A stretch of 64,000 nucleotides of DNA, taken from Vibrio metschnikovii CIP 69.14 (GTDB taxonomy: Bacteria > Pseudomonadota > Gammaproteobacteria > Enterobacterales > Vibrionaceae). Every line of letters starts with the position of its first letter. Position 1 is the first letter of the stretch. The translations under genes were made by a program, and so were the position numbers. The notes beneath the pieces were generated by a model that was not told the origin of the DNA, ran no database searches, and saw only the letters and a list, made by a program, of their open reading frames with translations. The stretch lies in assembly GCF_000176155.1 (NCBI RefSeq), contig NZ_ACZO01000006.1, positions 868,001 through 932,000 of the forward strand. The letters run 5' to 3'. Positions 47,033 to 57,346 of this stretch are shown here, in pieces.

Positions 47033-47929
47033 GTGCCTAAAAAATATAGTCTTGCATTGCTATTATCTTGCACTTCTTATGCCAATGCGGCGTACTATCA
47101 AATGCCCCAACATATAGAGTTATCTTATAATGTCGACTGTCTACAAGTCGTTTGTCATCAGCCAGAAGCCGTAGTTCCTTCGCAACTCACTTTTGTTACA
47201 CCATTAAAGCAACAACCAACACTAAAGATCGAAGATTCATCACTACCGCGTTATTTAACCATTTCAGATACTCGAGACTGGGCTTATTTAAGAGGTCAAA
47301 CATACACCATATTAGGACTCAGTGTTGCGACGGTAGGATTAATGACTCTGCTCCCTGAATCGATCACAAAATGGGATGAAGAGGATCGCAATCTAAGTGG
47401 CTTAGGCCGAAAATGGAAAGATAATGTCACTTCTGGACCAACGTGGGATCGCGATGAGCATTTTCTGAACTATATTATGCATCCATATTTTGGCGGCGTT
47501 TACTACACTGCAGCAAGACATGCTGGCTTTAATGAATTTGAGTCTTTTCTTTATTCGGCCACCATGTCGAGTTTTTTCTGGGAGTATGGTGTAGAAGCGT
47601 TTGCTGAAGTCCCCTCTTGGCAGGATCTCTTTATTACCCCCTTCTTTGGGGCCGTGGTCGGCGAACTGATGTTTGAAAAAGAGCAAGATATTGTCGCCAA
47701 TGGTGGTGAAGTATTTGGTTCTCAGCGTTTAGGCAGCGTCAGCCTCTTTTTGTTGAATCCTGTTGGACACATTCATAGTTGGGTCAGTGATGCTTGGGGT
47801 GGCAGTGCTGAAGTGACGTTCCAAAGTACACCTTGGTTTGGTGATAGCAATGCGGCTAAATTTGCCCTCGATTCCGGTGCAAAATACGATAGTCAGTTCT
47901 ATGGTATTGATTTTAAAATTTCTTTTTAA
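47033..47929 (+). CDS. DUF3943 family secreted protein
   Basis: A 298-residue protein with a signal peptide (VPKKYSLALLLSCTSYANA). The mature part has a hydrophobic stretch (TILGLSVATVGLMTLLP, about 90-107), HFLNYIMHPYFGGVYYTAARHAGF and FLYSATMSSFFWEYGVEAFAEVPSWQDL, which are DUF3943 signatures. Start GTG at 47033 has GGAG 6 bases upstream; a TTG 12 bases earlier is less likely. It resembles outer membrane or periplasmic lipid-related proteins only vaguely, and the function is unknown. Confidence 0.78.
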   Translation: MPKKYSLALLLSCTSYANAAYYQMPQHIELSYNVDCLQVVCHQPEAVVPSQLTFVTPLKQQPTLKIEDSSLPRYLTISDTRDWAYLRGQTYTILGLSVATVGLMTLLPESITKWDEEDRNLSGLGRKWKDNVTSGPTWDRDEHFLNYIMHPYFGGVYYTAARHAGFNEFESFLYSATMSSFFWEYGVEAFAEVPSWQDLFITPFFGAVVGELMFEKEQDIVANGGEVFGSQRLGSVSLFLLNPVGHIHSWVSDAWGGSAEVTFQSTPWFGDSNAAKFALDSGAKYDSQFYGIDFKISF

Positions 47930-47938
47930 CGGATGCTC

Positions 47939-47970
47939 AAGGTGGCCTTTCCGCTAAAGGTCACCTTATT
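47939..47970 (+). terminator. Terminator of the DUF3943 gene
   Basis: A 12-bp stem with one mismatch (AAGGTGGCCTTT, AAAGGTCACCTT), a 5-nt loop and a short ATT tail, 9 bases after the stop. Confidence 0.6.
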
Positions 47971-48106
47971 CAATGACTTTTGTGTGATAAATGAATTATC
48001 AGACCTTGATCGGTATCCTTTTCGCAAACATTGACCTACCTCAATTTTTATTCATCATAACCGCCTACACTGATAATAAGCGTTCAGGCTATGCTAGGAG
48101 GTCATT

Positions 48107-48619
48107 ATGAATAGTACTTTTATTGTAAACTTTGTTGGCACAGCCACCGCCGCAACGATCAAACAATTGGCGGCGATCACTCATGAAAATGAGGGTAAAT
48201 GGCTAATCAGCAAAGTCAACTTCATCGACAATCAAGTTGCTGCGGTGATTAAAATTGAAGTACCGCAAAACAACGCGGACATAGTTAAATCGGCCTTTCA
48301 ATCCCACTCTGAATTGCTGGTACAAATTATTGATTGTGAAGCACAAACAAACCAAGAAGAGCAGATTTATCACGTCCGCTTAGATGCCAATGATCGGTTT
48401 GGGATTGTTAATGAAATTACCCATTTACTTGATGGGCAAGGGATTAACATTCTTGATATGGACTGCCAACGAGTATTTTTAGCAACTGGTGGTGGCGTGA
48501 GTTCGAGTCTATTTAGTTCAACGATGGCCATTCGTTTACCAGCAGAAATCCGGATTGAAGATGTCATTAAAGAGCTGGAAGCACTCAGTGAAGATACTCG
48601 GGTAATGTTAGAATCTTAA
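48107..48619 (+). CDS. GcvR-like ACT-domain protein
   Basis: A 170-residue protein made of two ACT domains (about 1-75 and 85-165; second one: RLDANDRFGIVNEITHLLDGQGINILDMDCQR). It belongs to the GcvR-like group. E. coli GcvR is about 190 residues and represses the glycine cleavage operon through GcvA; this is a shorter paralogue, so the partner is uncertain. AGGAGG lies 6 bases before the ATG. Downstream, on the other strand, are the norspermidine genes. Confidence 0.75.
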   Translation: MNSTFIVNFVGTATAATIKQLAAITHENEGKWLISKVNFIDNQVAAVIKIEVPQNNADIVKSAFQSHSELLVQIIDCEAQTNQEEQIYHVRLDANDRFGIVNEITHLLDGQGINILDMDCQRVFLATGGGVSSSLFSSTMAIRLPAEIRIEDVIKELEALSEDTRVMLES

Positions 48620-48634
48620 ATAAAATTGCTCCAA

Positions 48635-48668
48635 TAACAAAGGGAGGCATAAACGCCTCCCTTTGTTA
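48635..48668. terminator. Bidirectional terminator between the ACT gene and nspC
   Basis: A perfect 14-bp stem (TAACAAAGGGAGGC and complement) with a 6-nt loop, placed between convergent genes 16 bases after the ACT stop. Confidence 0.82.
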
Positions 48669-48690
48669 TGCAGTGCTAAGCAGACAAAAG

Positions 48691-49821
48691 TTAAACCGAC
48701 CACTGAGACAAAGAACGTTTGAAATCTTGATAGCCAAATTCATTTAATTTAATGATTTGTCCATCACGGCGCTCACAGTAGACTGACGGCATTTTTAGGC
48801 CATTAAACCAGTTTAGCTTCACCATGGTATAACCGGCGCTGTCCATGATATGCAGCTTTTGCCCGATCTGTAATGGCTCAGCAAACTTGGCAACACAGAA
48901 CTGATCACCAGCAAGACAGGAGCAAGAACCAATCACATACTCATGTTCACCCTGTTGATTGGCTTCGAGTACCGATGCTGGCTCACGATAAATCAGGGTA
49001 TCAAGACGATGAGCTTCCGTTGCCGAATCAACAATCGCGGTTTGCATTTCGTTATCCACAATATCAACAACGGTCACGACTAAATCGGTGGTTTGAGTAA
49101 TGATCGCTTCACCCGGTTCAAGATATAACTGCACTTGATGTTTATCGGCAAAAGCTTTCAGCGCATCGGCGAGTTTATCTACATCATAGCCCGGCCAAGT
49201 AAAGAAGACACCGCCACCTAAGCTTACCCAGTCAAGTTTATCGAGATAAGCACCAAACTTGTCAGAAATCGCATCAAGCAATGCAATAAATGCGTCAACA
49301 TCCTTGTTCTCACAGTTCATGTGGAACATCACACCGTTGATAGAATCGAAAACGCTGGTATCTAGCTTATCAAACTGTACCCCGAGACGAGAATATTTAC
49401 GAGCAGGGTTAGCTAAATCTTGCCCAGCATAACTGACTCCGGGATTCAAACGTAAGCCTAGCGATGCCTTACCTTCAACTAAGTGGCGATAAGCCGCCAA
49501 CTGAGATTGAGAGTTAAAGATCATTTTGTCGCAAATATCAGCGACTTCTTTTACATCCTGTTCACTGTAACCAACACTGTAAGCGTGAGTTTCACCGCCA
49601 AACTTCTCATAACCTAGCTTGACTTCAAACGGGCCCGAGCTGGTCGTGCCATCAAGGTAAGGCTTAATGATGTCAAACACGCCCCAAGTCGAGAAACATT
49701 TCAATGCCAGCACTAATTTAACCCCTGAACGTTCTTTTAAACGCTTAGCGATTTCCAAATTAGCGATCAACTTCGCTTCATCGATCATGAAGTAAGGGGT
49801 GTTTAATTCACTCTTTTGCAT
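48691..49821 (-). CDS. nspC: Carboxynorspermidine decarboxylase
   Basis: A 376-residue alanine-racemase-fold PLP decarboxylase. Lys41 in [13 protein letters not shown] holds [15 protein letters not shown] near 210 and YLEPGEAI near 240 bind phosphate; [11 protein letters not shown] near 300 holds the catalytic cysteine and aspartate. NspC converts carboxynorspermidine to norspermidine, the last step of the Vibrio route, and affects biofilm formation. It is third after the two other pathway genes, but a terminator separates it from them. Confidence 0.95.
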   Translation of the reverse strand: MQKSELNTPYFMIDEAKLIANLEIAKRLKERSGVKLVLALKCFSTWGVFDIIKPYLDGTTSSGPFEVKLGYEKFGGETHAYSVGYSEQDVKEVADICDKMIFNSQSQLAAYRHLVEGKASLGLRLNPGVSYAGQDLANPARKYSRLGVQFDKLDTSVFDSINGVMFHMNCENKDVDAFIALLDAISDKFGAYLDKLDWVSLGGGVFFTWPGYDVDKLADALKAFADKHQVQLYLEPGEAIITQTTDLVVTVVDIVDNEMQTAIVDSATEAHRLDTLIYREPASVLEANQQGEHEYVIGSCSCLAGDQFCVAKFAEPLQIGQKLHIMDSAGYTMVKLNWFNGLKMPSVYCERRDGQIIKLNEFGYQDFKRSLSQWSV

Positions 49822-49881
49822 CTGATTTTATTCCTATTCATATCCAGTGACTTTCATTACTGGAAATATCCTAAAAAGGAA

Positions 49882-49912
49882 AAAACAGCCGCTACTCAGT
49901 AGCTGCTGTTTT
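49882..49912 (-). terminator. Terminator between CANSDH and nspC
   Basis: An interrupted stem (AAAACAGC/GCTGTTTT outside GCTACT/AGTAGC) with a T-run on the minus strand. It lies in the 165-base spacer between the two pathway genes, so nspC may be partly uncoupled. Confidence 0.7.
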
Positions 49913-49986
49913 AAACACGCGGTATTTATTTCACATCTCTAGAATCAATATCCAAGCAATCAGTTCTAGGATGCCCTCAGCGATCA

Positions 49987-51231
49987 TTACTTGAGAATTT
50001 TAATATCAGGCTGTCCTGGCTCAAGTTCAATCACATCCCAGTCCAAACCAATCGATGGCATGGTTTCTAAGAACGGATCGGGATTCAACTGCTCCATATT
50101 GAATACTCCAGCTTCAGCCCACTCACCACGGAAAAACTGTAGCGCAGCAGTAATCGCCGGTACACCCGTCGTGTAAGCAATTGCTTGGTGCTCAACATCC
50201 TTATAAGCCACTTGGTGATCAGCGTTATTATAGATAAAGACACTGCGTTCTTTGCCGTCTTTTCTACCTTGAACCCAAGTACCAATACAGGTCAATCCGG
50301 TATAACCAGGAGCGAGTGACGTTGGATCGGGTAACATGGCTTTTAACACTTGCAATGGTTTCACTACCGTTCCGTCATGCAGAGTTAATGGCTCTGGATT
50401 CAGTAAACCAATATCTTTCATCACATTAAAGTAATTCAGGTAGCGATCGCCAAAGCCCATCCAGAATTCAATCCGTTTAGCTGGAATAAATTCCTGTAGC
50501 GAACGAATCTCGTCATGAGACATTGAATAGACTTTAAAGTTACCGCAATTAGGGAAATCAAACTCCAGCATACGGGTATGGCAAGGAACGCTTTTCCACT
50601 GTCCCTCTTCCCAATAGAAAGAGTCACCCTGAATTTCCAGTAAGTTAGTTTCTGGATCAAAGTTGGTGGCGAATTTTTTACCATGATCGCCCGCGTTAAT
50701 ATCTAACACGTCGATGGTATCAATTTCATCAAATAAATGTTTGACCGCATAAGCGGCAAATACACTCACCACACCTGGATCGAAACCCGCACTCAAAATA
50801 CCGGTAATACCTGCTTGTTTAAACTTATCACGAAATGCCCATTGCGGATCGTAAGCTTCTGGTACTTGCTGCCCTTCTGTGCATAAGTCAACAGCCACTG
50901 ACGTATCTAGATAAGAGACTTTTGCTTGGTAGCAAGCTTCCATAATTGTGACGTTAACCCAAGGAGGACCAGCATTGATCACTAGATCAGGCTTCACCTC
51001 ATTAATCAACGCAACAAGTGCAGCAACATCATCGGCATCCACTGCGCGAGCTTCTAGCTTCTTAGTCGAATCTTTAAGGTTATTTTTACCTTTAATGGAT
51101 TCAATGATCTTCTCACACTTCCCGATAGAACGAGAAGCAATGGTAATATCACCCAGTACGTCATTGTTTTGCGCTGCTTTGTGAGCAACTACCCAACCAA
51201 CACCGCCCGCACCAATCTGTAGAATTGACAT
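49987..51231 (-). CDS. Carboxynorspermidine dehydrogenase
   Basis: A 414-residue saccharopine-dehydrogenase-like enzyme (CANSDH). The N-terminal Rossmann motif is ILQIGAGGVGWVVAHKAA; DLVINAGPPWVN near 90 and GFDPGVVSVFAAYAV near 150 are family segments. It joins diaminopropane with aspartate semialdehyde, using NADPH, to form carboxynorspermidine. It lies 14 bases after the DABA fusion gene, in one transcription unit. Confidence 0.94.
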   Translation of the reverse strand: MSILQIGAGGVGWVVAHKAAQNNDVLGDITIASRSIGKCEKIIESIKGKNNLKDSTKKLEARAVDADDVAALVALINEVKPDLVINAGPPWVNVTIMEACYQAKVSYLDTSVAVDLCTEGQQVPEAYDPQWAFRDKFKQAGITGILSAGFDPGVVSVFAAYAVKHLFDEIDTIDVLDINAGDHGKKFATNFDPETNLLEIQGDSFYWEEGQWKSVPCHTRMLEFDFPNCGNFKVYSMSHDEIRSLQEFIPAKRIEFWMGFGDRYLNYFNVMKDIGLLNPEPLTLHDGTVVKPLQVLKAMLPDPTSLAPGYTGLTCIGTWVQGRKDGKERSVFIYNNADHQVAYKDVEHQAIAYTTGVPAITAALQFFRGEWAEAGVFNMEQLNPDPFLETMPSIGLDWDVIELEPGQPDIKILK

Positions 51232-51245
51232 AGTATCCGTTACCT

Positions 51246-54131
51246 TTATTTCGCTAGCTCAACCGCTAGAGTTTCAATTTTAGCCAGTAAAGATTCAAAA
51301 TCTGAAATCTTTAAGCATGGGTTCAAGATTGTGAATTTCAAAGCTGTTTTGCCATCCACTATGGTTTCGCCAAGTACAGCGACACCGCGTACCAAGGCCT
51401 GCAGACGAACGGTTTTGTTCAGCTCATCTAAATCAGACGCTTGTGTGTTTACCGCGCGGAACAACACGGTAGATAAACAAGGTTCAGCTAACAGTTCAAA
51501 AGCGTCATGCTGGCGAACTAGCTGCGCCACTTGTTGAGTTTGCTCAAGCAAGTGATCATACATGGCACCCATTTGTTGTGGTCCCACGTTTTGCATAGTC
51601 ATAAACACTTTTAACGCATCAAAGCGTTTGGTCGTCGCAATCGATTTATCGACCAAGTTTGGTAACGTATCGTGTTCACGGTTTAAATAATCCGCATGAT
51701 GAAGCAGGTATTTAAAGTTATGCTTATCTTTCAGTAGTAACGCACCGCAACTGATGGTTTGGAAAAACAACTTATGGAAATCGACACTAATAGAGTGAGC
51801 GCGTTCGATACCATTTAAACGCTGTTTATGGCTGCTCAAAATCAGCGCGCCGCCATAAGCACTATCAACGTGCATCCATAGATCATGTTGCTGAGCGGCA
51901 TCGGCAATCGCCACTAAGTCATCAATGGCACCGTGATCGGTTGTCCCTGCCGTACCCACAATCGCAAAAGGTATTAACCCCTCCGCTTTCGCTTGGTGAA
52001 TCACAGCGTCTAGCTGAGTGACATCCATCGTGCCATTTGGCAGTGCGTCCACAGCAAGAATGGCTTTTTCACCTAAGCCCATCCAAGAGGCGGATTTTTG
52101 TACCGTAAAGTGTGATTTTTTCGAGCAAACAATCCGCAGCTTATCGGCATAGTCAGGCAAACCAAGTTTTTGAATCGAATGACCACTTAATTTATCGGCA
52201 ATCCAATCACGAGCTAACATCAAGCCCATTTGATTACTTTGCGTGCCACCACTGGTAAAAATACCGTCCGCTTGTGAACCTAAGTGGTATTTGTCACACA
52301 TCCAATCGACCACTTTCTGCTCAACAAACGTTGCCGCAGAAGATTGATCCCAAGAATCCATGGATTGATTGAGTGAAGCGATGATCGCCTCAGCCACTAC
52401 CGATGGCATCAATGGTGGAGTATGTAAATGAGCAATACAATCTGGATGCTGAACAATGATTGAATTTTTAGCAATCAGTTCAGCAGTATCTGAAATCACA
52501 TCGTGCAAAGACGCATTTTTATTATCCAGATCAACGGCGTTAATCGCATTTTCGAGGATCTTTGGCTCTAACCCCGAATAAGGTGCATTAACTTGCTCAA
52601 ATACTGCTTTCATTGCAGCCGTAGTGTGATTCATTACTTGAGCGAACGCTTGGCTGCCTAAATGCCCAGTATGGATAAAATGCTTTTTCCACTGTTCATT
52701 CGCGGCTTCAGGTTCTTTCAAGCCTCCGCCAGCCGCAAGAATGGCTTCTTCTAACACACGTAATGCAAAATCAATTTGCTCGAAAGAGATGATCAATGGT
52801 GGTAAGAAGCGGATCACCGAACCATCACGTCCGCCTTTCTCAACAATTAGTCCGCGCTCTAATGCGGCGCGTTGAATCGCCAGCGTTAATTGTGGTGCCG
52901 ATTTAGGCTCGCCAAATTTATTCAGCTCACCACTTGGATCTTGAATTTCTAAGCCAAGCATCAGACCTTTACCACGAACCTCGGCAATACAATTCACACG
53001 GCGTTGAATGTTTTCTAAGCCCATGCGTAAGTATTGTCCCGCAATATTGGCGTGCTCAACCAAATTATCGCGAACAATAATTTCTAGTGCTTTAGCTCCA
53101 GAGATCATCGCTAATTGGTTACCGCGGAAAGTACCCGTATGTTCGCCTGGACGCCATGTATCGTGCTGTTTATTGATCACCAAAATCGACATCGGTAAAC
53201 CACCGCCAATCGCTTTTGATAAGCAAAGTACATCAGGGATGATTCCTGACTCTTCAAACGCAAAGTGATAACCAGATTTACCAACCCCACACTGAATCTC
53301 ATCGAAAATCAGTAAAATGCCATGTTCATCACAGATACGGCGCAACTCACGTAACCAAAATGCTGGCGCAGGGATAACGCCACCTTCACCTTGCACGGGC
53401 TCGACAATAATGGCAGCGGGTTTCATGATACCGGCTTCGTCATCATGCAATAAGCGCTCTATATAACGAATGCTGGCTTTGGCTCCCTCATCACCGCCGA
53501 GTCCAAACGGACAACGCAGGCTGTATGGGAAGGGCATAAAATGCACATCGGACATTAAACCGGTACGACGTGCCTTGGTATTTAGGTTGCCCATCATACC
53601 CATCGTCCCATTGGTCATGCCGTGGTAAGCGCCACGAAACGCAAACATGGTATTACGACCAGTCGTTTGCTTGGCTAATTTAATCGCGGCTTCGACGGCA
53701 TCCGCACCAGAAGGACCACAAAACTGAATGACACACTGTTCAGCAAGTTCTGTCGGTAAAAATCCTTTCACTATTTTAATAAAATGGGTTTTTGCCGTAG
53801 TCGCTATATCCAAGGTTTGATAAGGCAAGCCAGAATCGAGCTGGTCTTTCAACGCTTGATTGATTTCAGGATGGTTATAGCCTAACGCAAGCGTTCCTGC
53901 GCCAGCTAAACAATCGAGGAAAAGCTGTCCACGGGTATCTTCCACTAAACAGCCAAAAGCCTGTTTAATCGCAATCGGTAAACGACGTGGGTAAGAACGT
54001 ACCGCGGATTCGTGTTCGGCTTGATCAAGCAAAACTTGATCAGGCGTTAGATCATAAAGACCATCTAGTATTGGTACTTGGTTGGAAAAACAGGTTGCGA
54101 TAGTGTTATCGACTTCAAAGGCTGTACTCAT
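51246..54131 (-). CDS. Fused L-2,4-diaminobutyrate aminotransferase / decarboxylase
   Basis: A 961-residue fusion. Residues about 1-455 form a class III aminotransferase (FDEIQCGVGKSGYHFAFE, then PLP lysine in LCLSKAIGGGLP); about 500-960 form a group II PLP decarboxylase (PLP lysine in SVDFHKLFFQTISCG). The two parts turn aspartate semialdehyde into 2,4-diaminobutyrate and then 1,3-diaminopropane. The start at 54131 has AAGGGG upstream; the open frame extends 24 codons further without homology. This fusion is typical of Vibrio. The gap 54204-54694 contains hairpins only. Confidence 0.95.
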   Translation of the reverse strand: MSTAFEVDNTIATCFSNQVPILDGLYDLTPDQVLLDQAEHESAVRSYPRRLPIAIKQAFGCLVEDTRGQLFLDCLAGAGTLALGYNHPEINQALKDQLDSGLPYQTLDIATTAKTHFIKIVKGFLPTELAEQCVIQFCGPSGADAVEAAIKLAKQTTGRNTMFAFRGAYHGMTNGTMGMMGNLNTKARRTGLMSDVHFMPFPYSLRCPFGLGGDEGAKASIRYIERLLHDDEAGIMKPAAIIVEPVQGEGGVIPAPAFWLRELRRICDEHGILLIFDEIQCGVGKSGYHFAFEESGIIPDVLCLSKAIGGGLPMSILVINKQHDTWRPGEHTGTFRGNQLAMISGAKALEIIVRDNLVEHANIAGQYLRMGLENIQRRVNCIAEVRGKGLMLGLEIQDPSGELNKFGEPKSAPQLTLAIQRAALERGLIVEKGGRDGSVIRFLPPLIISFEQIDFALRVLEEAILAAGGGLKEPEAANEQWKKHFIHTGHLGSQAFAQVMNHTTAAMKAVFEQVNAPYSGLEPKILENAINAVDLDNKNASLHDVISDTAELIAKNSIIVQHPDCIAHLHTPPLMPSVVAEAIIASLNQSMDSWDQSSAATFVEQKVVDWMCDKYHLGSQADGIFTSGGTQSNQMGLMLARDWIADKLSGHSIQKLGLPDYADKLRIVCSKKSHFTVQKSASWMGLGEKAILAVDALPNGTMDVTQLDAVIHQAKAEGLIPFAIVGTAGTTDHGAIDDLVAIADAAQQHDLWMHVDSAYGGALILSSHKQRLNGIERAHSISVDFHKLFFQTISCGALLLKDKHNFKYLLHHADYLNREHDTLPNLVDKSIATTKRFDALKVFMTMQNVGPQQMGAMYDHLLEQTQQVAQLVRQHDAFELLAEPCLSTVLFRAVNTQASDLDELNKTVRLQALVRGVAVLGETIVDGKTALKFTILNPCLKISDFESLLAKIETLAVELAK

Positions 54132-54416
54132 CTTCGTCCCCTTGAAATGGTTAAAATTCTGTCCATTATTCATCGTCGTGCGAGGAAAAATGACAAATAG
54201 CAAAATTTCCGATGCTGTCGTAAGACACCTTCGGAATACGGACCATTAGCGTAAATGGCAAATCACTAAACAGAGAATCAAGGTTCGGTTATGCTGCTGT
54301 CTTGATAAACAGGGCATAGAGGAAGCACAAAGCTGATTATTAATGTGTGTAAGTTAAGTGAGTTCAATGTTGGGTTTCCCATTCACATGCTGTTTCCACA
54401 GCAAGAGTATCCCGTC

Positions 54417-54439
54417 TATCAGCAAAAGGTTTGCTGATA
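54417..54439. other. Hairpin upstream of the DABA gene
   Basis: A stem TATCAGCAAA/TTTGCTGATA in the 490-base gap between the DABA gene and mnhG. No T-run follows; role unknown. Confidence 0.35.
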
Positions 54440-54619
54440 CCTACCCTACGTGGTGCCGCAATCAGCTTGAATGTTCACCACGCGTATCCCCCAGAAAACG
54501 CAGTCCGAGATTGAGGCGGACGTTAACATAAAATTGACCGCGTTCGCAATGATTTTTATTCTATCATTCAGCCAAATAATCACTGTATCATTCATACTCT
54601 TGAGCAATAAGTGGTAACA

Positions 54620-54652
54620 AACCTCTAGCGCATGATCCATGCACTAGAGGTT
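54620..54652 (-). terminator. Probable 3' end hairpin of the mnh operon
   Basis: A long hairpin (AACCTCTAG/CTAGAGGTT outside GCATG/CATGC, loop ATC) 43 bases after the mnhG stop. The T-run is missing on the minus strand, so termination is not certain. Confidence 0.5.
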
Positions 54653-54694
54653 GATGATTAAACATAATAAAAGAGCAATTAGAGTTGGTTGACC

Positions 54695-55105
54695 CTAGCT
54701 TTTGTTGTCGTGGTCTTTACCCGCGGGCTCGGCTTCTTTGACGGGTAAATGACGGCTGGCCAATTCATGCGTTTCTAGATCATAACGCTCTTTAATCACG
54801 TCCTTCACGACACCATCCCACTGTGGTACGCCAACAAAATAACTAGCGCGAGCTAAAACATGAGCAGCAATCGGTGCCGTCAAGATAACAAATACCACTA
54901 CAGCGAGAGCTCGTACCACAAAGGCCATGTCTCCCCAGTTAACCACAGCAAACGCCACCACCATCAAGCCAACACCCAATGCCCCAGCTTTGGTTGTTGC
55001 ATGCATGCGAGTTAATAAATCTGGCATACGGTTAATACCAATGCCTGCTAGCAACATTAAAAATGAGCCGGTAAGAATGAGTATCGCAATAATTAAATCA
55101 GTCAT
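54695..55105 (-). CDS. mnhG: Mrp Na+/H+ antiporter subunit G
   Basis: A 136-residue membrane protein with three helices and the MnhG/PhaG signature LMLLAGIGINRMPDLLTRMHATTKAGALGVGLMV. Its start overlaps mnhF by 8 bases. It is the last gene of the seven-subunit Mrp operon. The C-terminal 45 residues are hydrophilic and longer than in S. aureus MnhG. Confidence 0.92.
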   Translation of the reverse strand: MTDLIIAILILTGSFLMLLAGIGINRMPDLLTRMHATTKAGALGVGLMVVAFAVVNWGDMAFVVRALAVVVFVILTAPIAAHVLARASYFVGVPQWDGVVKDVIKERYDLETHELASRHLPVKEAEPAGKDHDNKS

Positions 55106-55373
55106 CGTCTCTGTGTCCTCGTTTTTCTAAATAACGGGAAAAACCGACCGCTGCCATAAATGACGTTAAGGCCAACACAATCGCCACATCAATAAAATAA
55201 GGCTGTTGATAGCGAATGCTGTAGAGCACGACTAAGCCAACGGTTAAAGAGGCCATTAACTCTAAGGCCACCACCCTATCAGGTAAAGATGGACCTTTTA
55301 ATAAACGTACCGTTGCCAAAACCAAGCTAATTGCTAACATGGCAAAGCAAAGGGTATAAACAATATTCAACAT
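55098..55373 (-). CDS. mnhF: Mrp Na+/H+ antiporter subunit F
   Basis: A 91-residue protein with three membrane helices. RLLKGPSLPDRVVALELMA near 24-42 is the MnhF motif. It lies 6 bases after mnhE and overlaps mnhG by 8. Part of the Mrp complex; the individual role is structural and partly unknown. Confidence 0.92.
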   Translation of the reverse strand: MLNIVYTLCFAMLAISLVLATVRLLKGPSLPDRVVALELMASLTVGLVVLYSIRYQQPYFIDVAIVLALTSFMAAVGFSRYLEKRGHRDDD

Positions 55374-55379
55374 AGTCTG

Positions 55380-55853
55380 TTACCCCAGTAAATCAATCAC
55401 ACGAGCTTCAAGACGCTTGAACTCTTCAATCTGACGAGCTTCATTCTCAAAGTACATTAAATGGACATACAACACGCTTCTATCGGTGGCCACATCCAAT
55501 GCCAAAGATCCCGGTGTGACGGTAATTAATGTCGCAAACATAGTGATCGCCCCTTCGTCTCGTAAATCGAGAGGAATCGCAATCACGGCTGGTTTCATTA
55601 AATGCGTCGGCGTTAATACATCATAAGCCACTCGCCCATTAGCCTTAATTAAATCCCAAATGAAAAACAGTCCAAAACTGATCACTTTCGGTAATTTTTT
55701 AAAATAGGCTTTAAACGTTGGGCTATCTCGTAGCAAATAAGCCAAAATCACGTAACTCATCAGCATGCCAGCAAATAAGTTAGAGATGGTATAGGTACCC
55801 GATAAGATGAGCCATACCAAGGCAAGCAGCATATTCCATCCAAAGGCTTTCAT
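55380..55853 (-). CDS. mnhE: Mrp Na+/H+ antiporter subunit E
   Basis: A 157-residue protein with two to three N-terminal membrane helices and a cytoplasmic C-terminus. LITVTPGSLALDVATDRSVLYVHLM is the conserved MnhE segment. Its start overlaps the mnhD stop by four bases. Confidence 0.92.
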   Translation of the reverse strand: MKAFGWNMLLALVWLILSGTYTISNLFAGMLMSYVILAYLLRDSPTFKAYFKKLPKVISFGLFFIWDLIKANGRVAYDVLTPTHLMKPAVIAIPLDLRDEGAITMFATLITVTPGSLALDVATDRSVLYVHLMYFENEARQIEEFKRLEARVIDLLG

Positions 55854-57346
55854 GACTGACCTCCAAGTACCGCATCAATATAAACTTGTGGATTCATCAC
55901 CTGCTCAGCGGTAGCATTCATCAGCTGAATAAACCACTCTGCACATAAACCGATGGTAACACTCATTAACACCATAAGGATGATTGGAACGTACATACAG
56001 AAACGTTCACTATCACTCATCGGTGAATTCGTTTGCGCATCATCAGGTAATTTCTTCCAAAAAGCCTCTGCCCAAATTTTAATCATTGAATAAAGTGTTA
56101 GAAGGCCAACCGCTAACGCAGAACCAACGGCAATCCAATGGCTAATACCAATCCCTCCGGTTATCACCACATATTTAGCAATAAAACCAGAGAATGGCGG
56201 AAGTCCAGCTAACGATGCAGCACTGATCGCAAACAAGAACGCTAATAAAGGCGCACTACGGTATAACCCACCTAACTTATCCAGTTGGTAGCTACCGTAA
56301 CGACGATACATCACGCCGCTGATCAAAAATAAATTAGTTTTCACAATCATGTGGTGTACGACGTATAAAATACCACCAGCAATAGCTAACGGTGTGAACA
56401 ACGCTAAGCCTAACAGCATATAACCAATCTGACTGACACTGTGGAAAGCAAGGATACGTCGAACCTCAAATTGAGCCGCAGCCCCTAACACACCCACCAC
56501 CATGGAGAAGATCCCCATCCATAACAAAATAGTTTGGTGAGTAAATGCCACATCGGAGATAAAAATCAAACTAAACACGCGATACAACGAATAGACGCCA
56601 ACTTTAGTTAATAGGCCAGCAAAAATCGCAGAAATCGCTACTGGTGGTGTGTGATAAGATGCAGGTAGCCAGAAAAACAGCGGGAACGCTGCTGCTTTAA
56701 TCCCGAACGCCACCAAAAAGAGCAACGAGATTAACGTGACAATTTGTGGGTTGTCGGATGCCGCTAGCTTTTGCGCTAAATCAGCCATATTTAATGTACC
56801 AGCATAAGCGTATAACAAACCAATTGCTGATAAAAATAACGCCGATGATAATAAGTTTAGGGTCACATACTTTAATGCCCCTTCCATTTGGGCTCGTTCA
56901 CCGCCAAGGATCAATAGACCAAATGACGCAACCAGCATGATCTCAAACCAAACGTAGAGGTTAAAGATATCGCCAGTTAAGAAAGCACCGATCACCCCAG
57001 CCAGCATCAGATGCAATAATGGATAAAAACCAAACGCTTCGTGTTCTTCGCTCATGGTTGCCAATGCATAGATGGAAACACATAACGCAACAAAAGCAGA
57101 AGACGTAACTAACGTCACCGCCAGTAAATCGGCGACCATGGAGATACCAAACGGCGCTTGCCATCCCCCCAAGTGAGTAACTTGAATTCCATTTAAATAC
57201 ACGTTGTGGAATAAAATCAACGTAGCAATCAATAGTGTGGAGTTGGAAAGCACACTAACCCAACGTTGCAGCTTTCGATGACGCCAAATGACCATCGATA
57301 ATGCCGCTGCAAACATAGGAATAAGAATAGGCATTAATAACATCAT
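55850..57346 (-). CDS. mnhD: Mrp Na+/H+ antiporter subunit D
   Basis: A 498-residue protein with about fourteen membrane helices, homologous to NuoM/N. Key proton-path residues are seen: the glutamate in [17 protein letters not shown] and the lysine in [22 protein letters not shown]. Its length equals S. aureus MnhD (498). It overlaps both mnhC and mnhE by four bases. With MnhA it forms the proton and sodium translocating core. Confidence 0.95.
   Translation of the reverse strand: MMLLMPILIPMFAAALSMVIWRHRKLQRWVSVLSNSTLLIATLILFHNVYLNGIQVTHLGGWQAPFGISMVADLLAVTLVTSSAFVALCVSIYALATMSEEHEAFGFYPLLHLMLAGVIGAFLTGDIFNLYVWFEIMLVASFGLLILGGERAQMEGALKYVTLNLLSSALFLSAIGLLYAYAGTLNMADLAQKLAASDNPQIVTLISLLFLVAFGIKAAAFPLFFWLPASYHTPPVAISAIFAGLLTKVGVYSLYRVFSLIFISDVAFTHQTILLWMGIFSMVVGVLGAAAQFEVRRILAFHSVSQIGYMLLGLALFTPLAIAGGILYVVHHMIVKTNLFLISGVMYRRYGSYQLDKLGGLYRSAPLLAFLFAISAASLAGLPPFSGFIAKYVVITGGIGISHWIAVGSALAVGLLTLYSMIKIWAEAFWKKLPDDAQTNSPMSDSERFCMYVPIILMVLMSVTIGLCAEWFIQLMNATAEQVMNPQVYIDAVLGGQS

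Noticed and set aside
54204..54694. A possible leader or riboswitch in front of the DABA gene.
   Set aside because: Two simple hairpins only; no conserved aptamer pattern recognised and one hairpin lies by the mnh 3' end.
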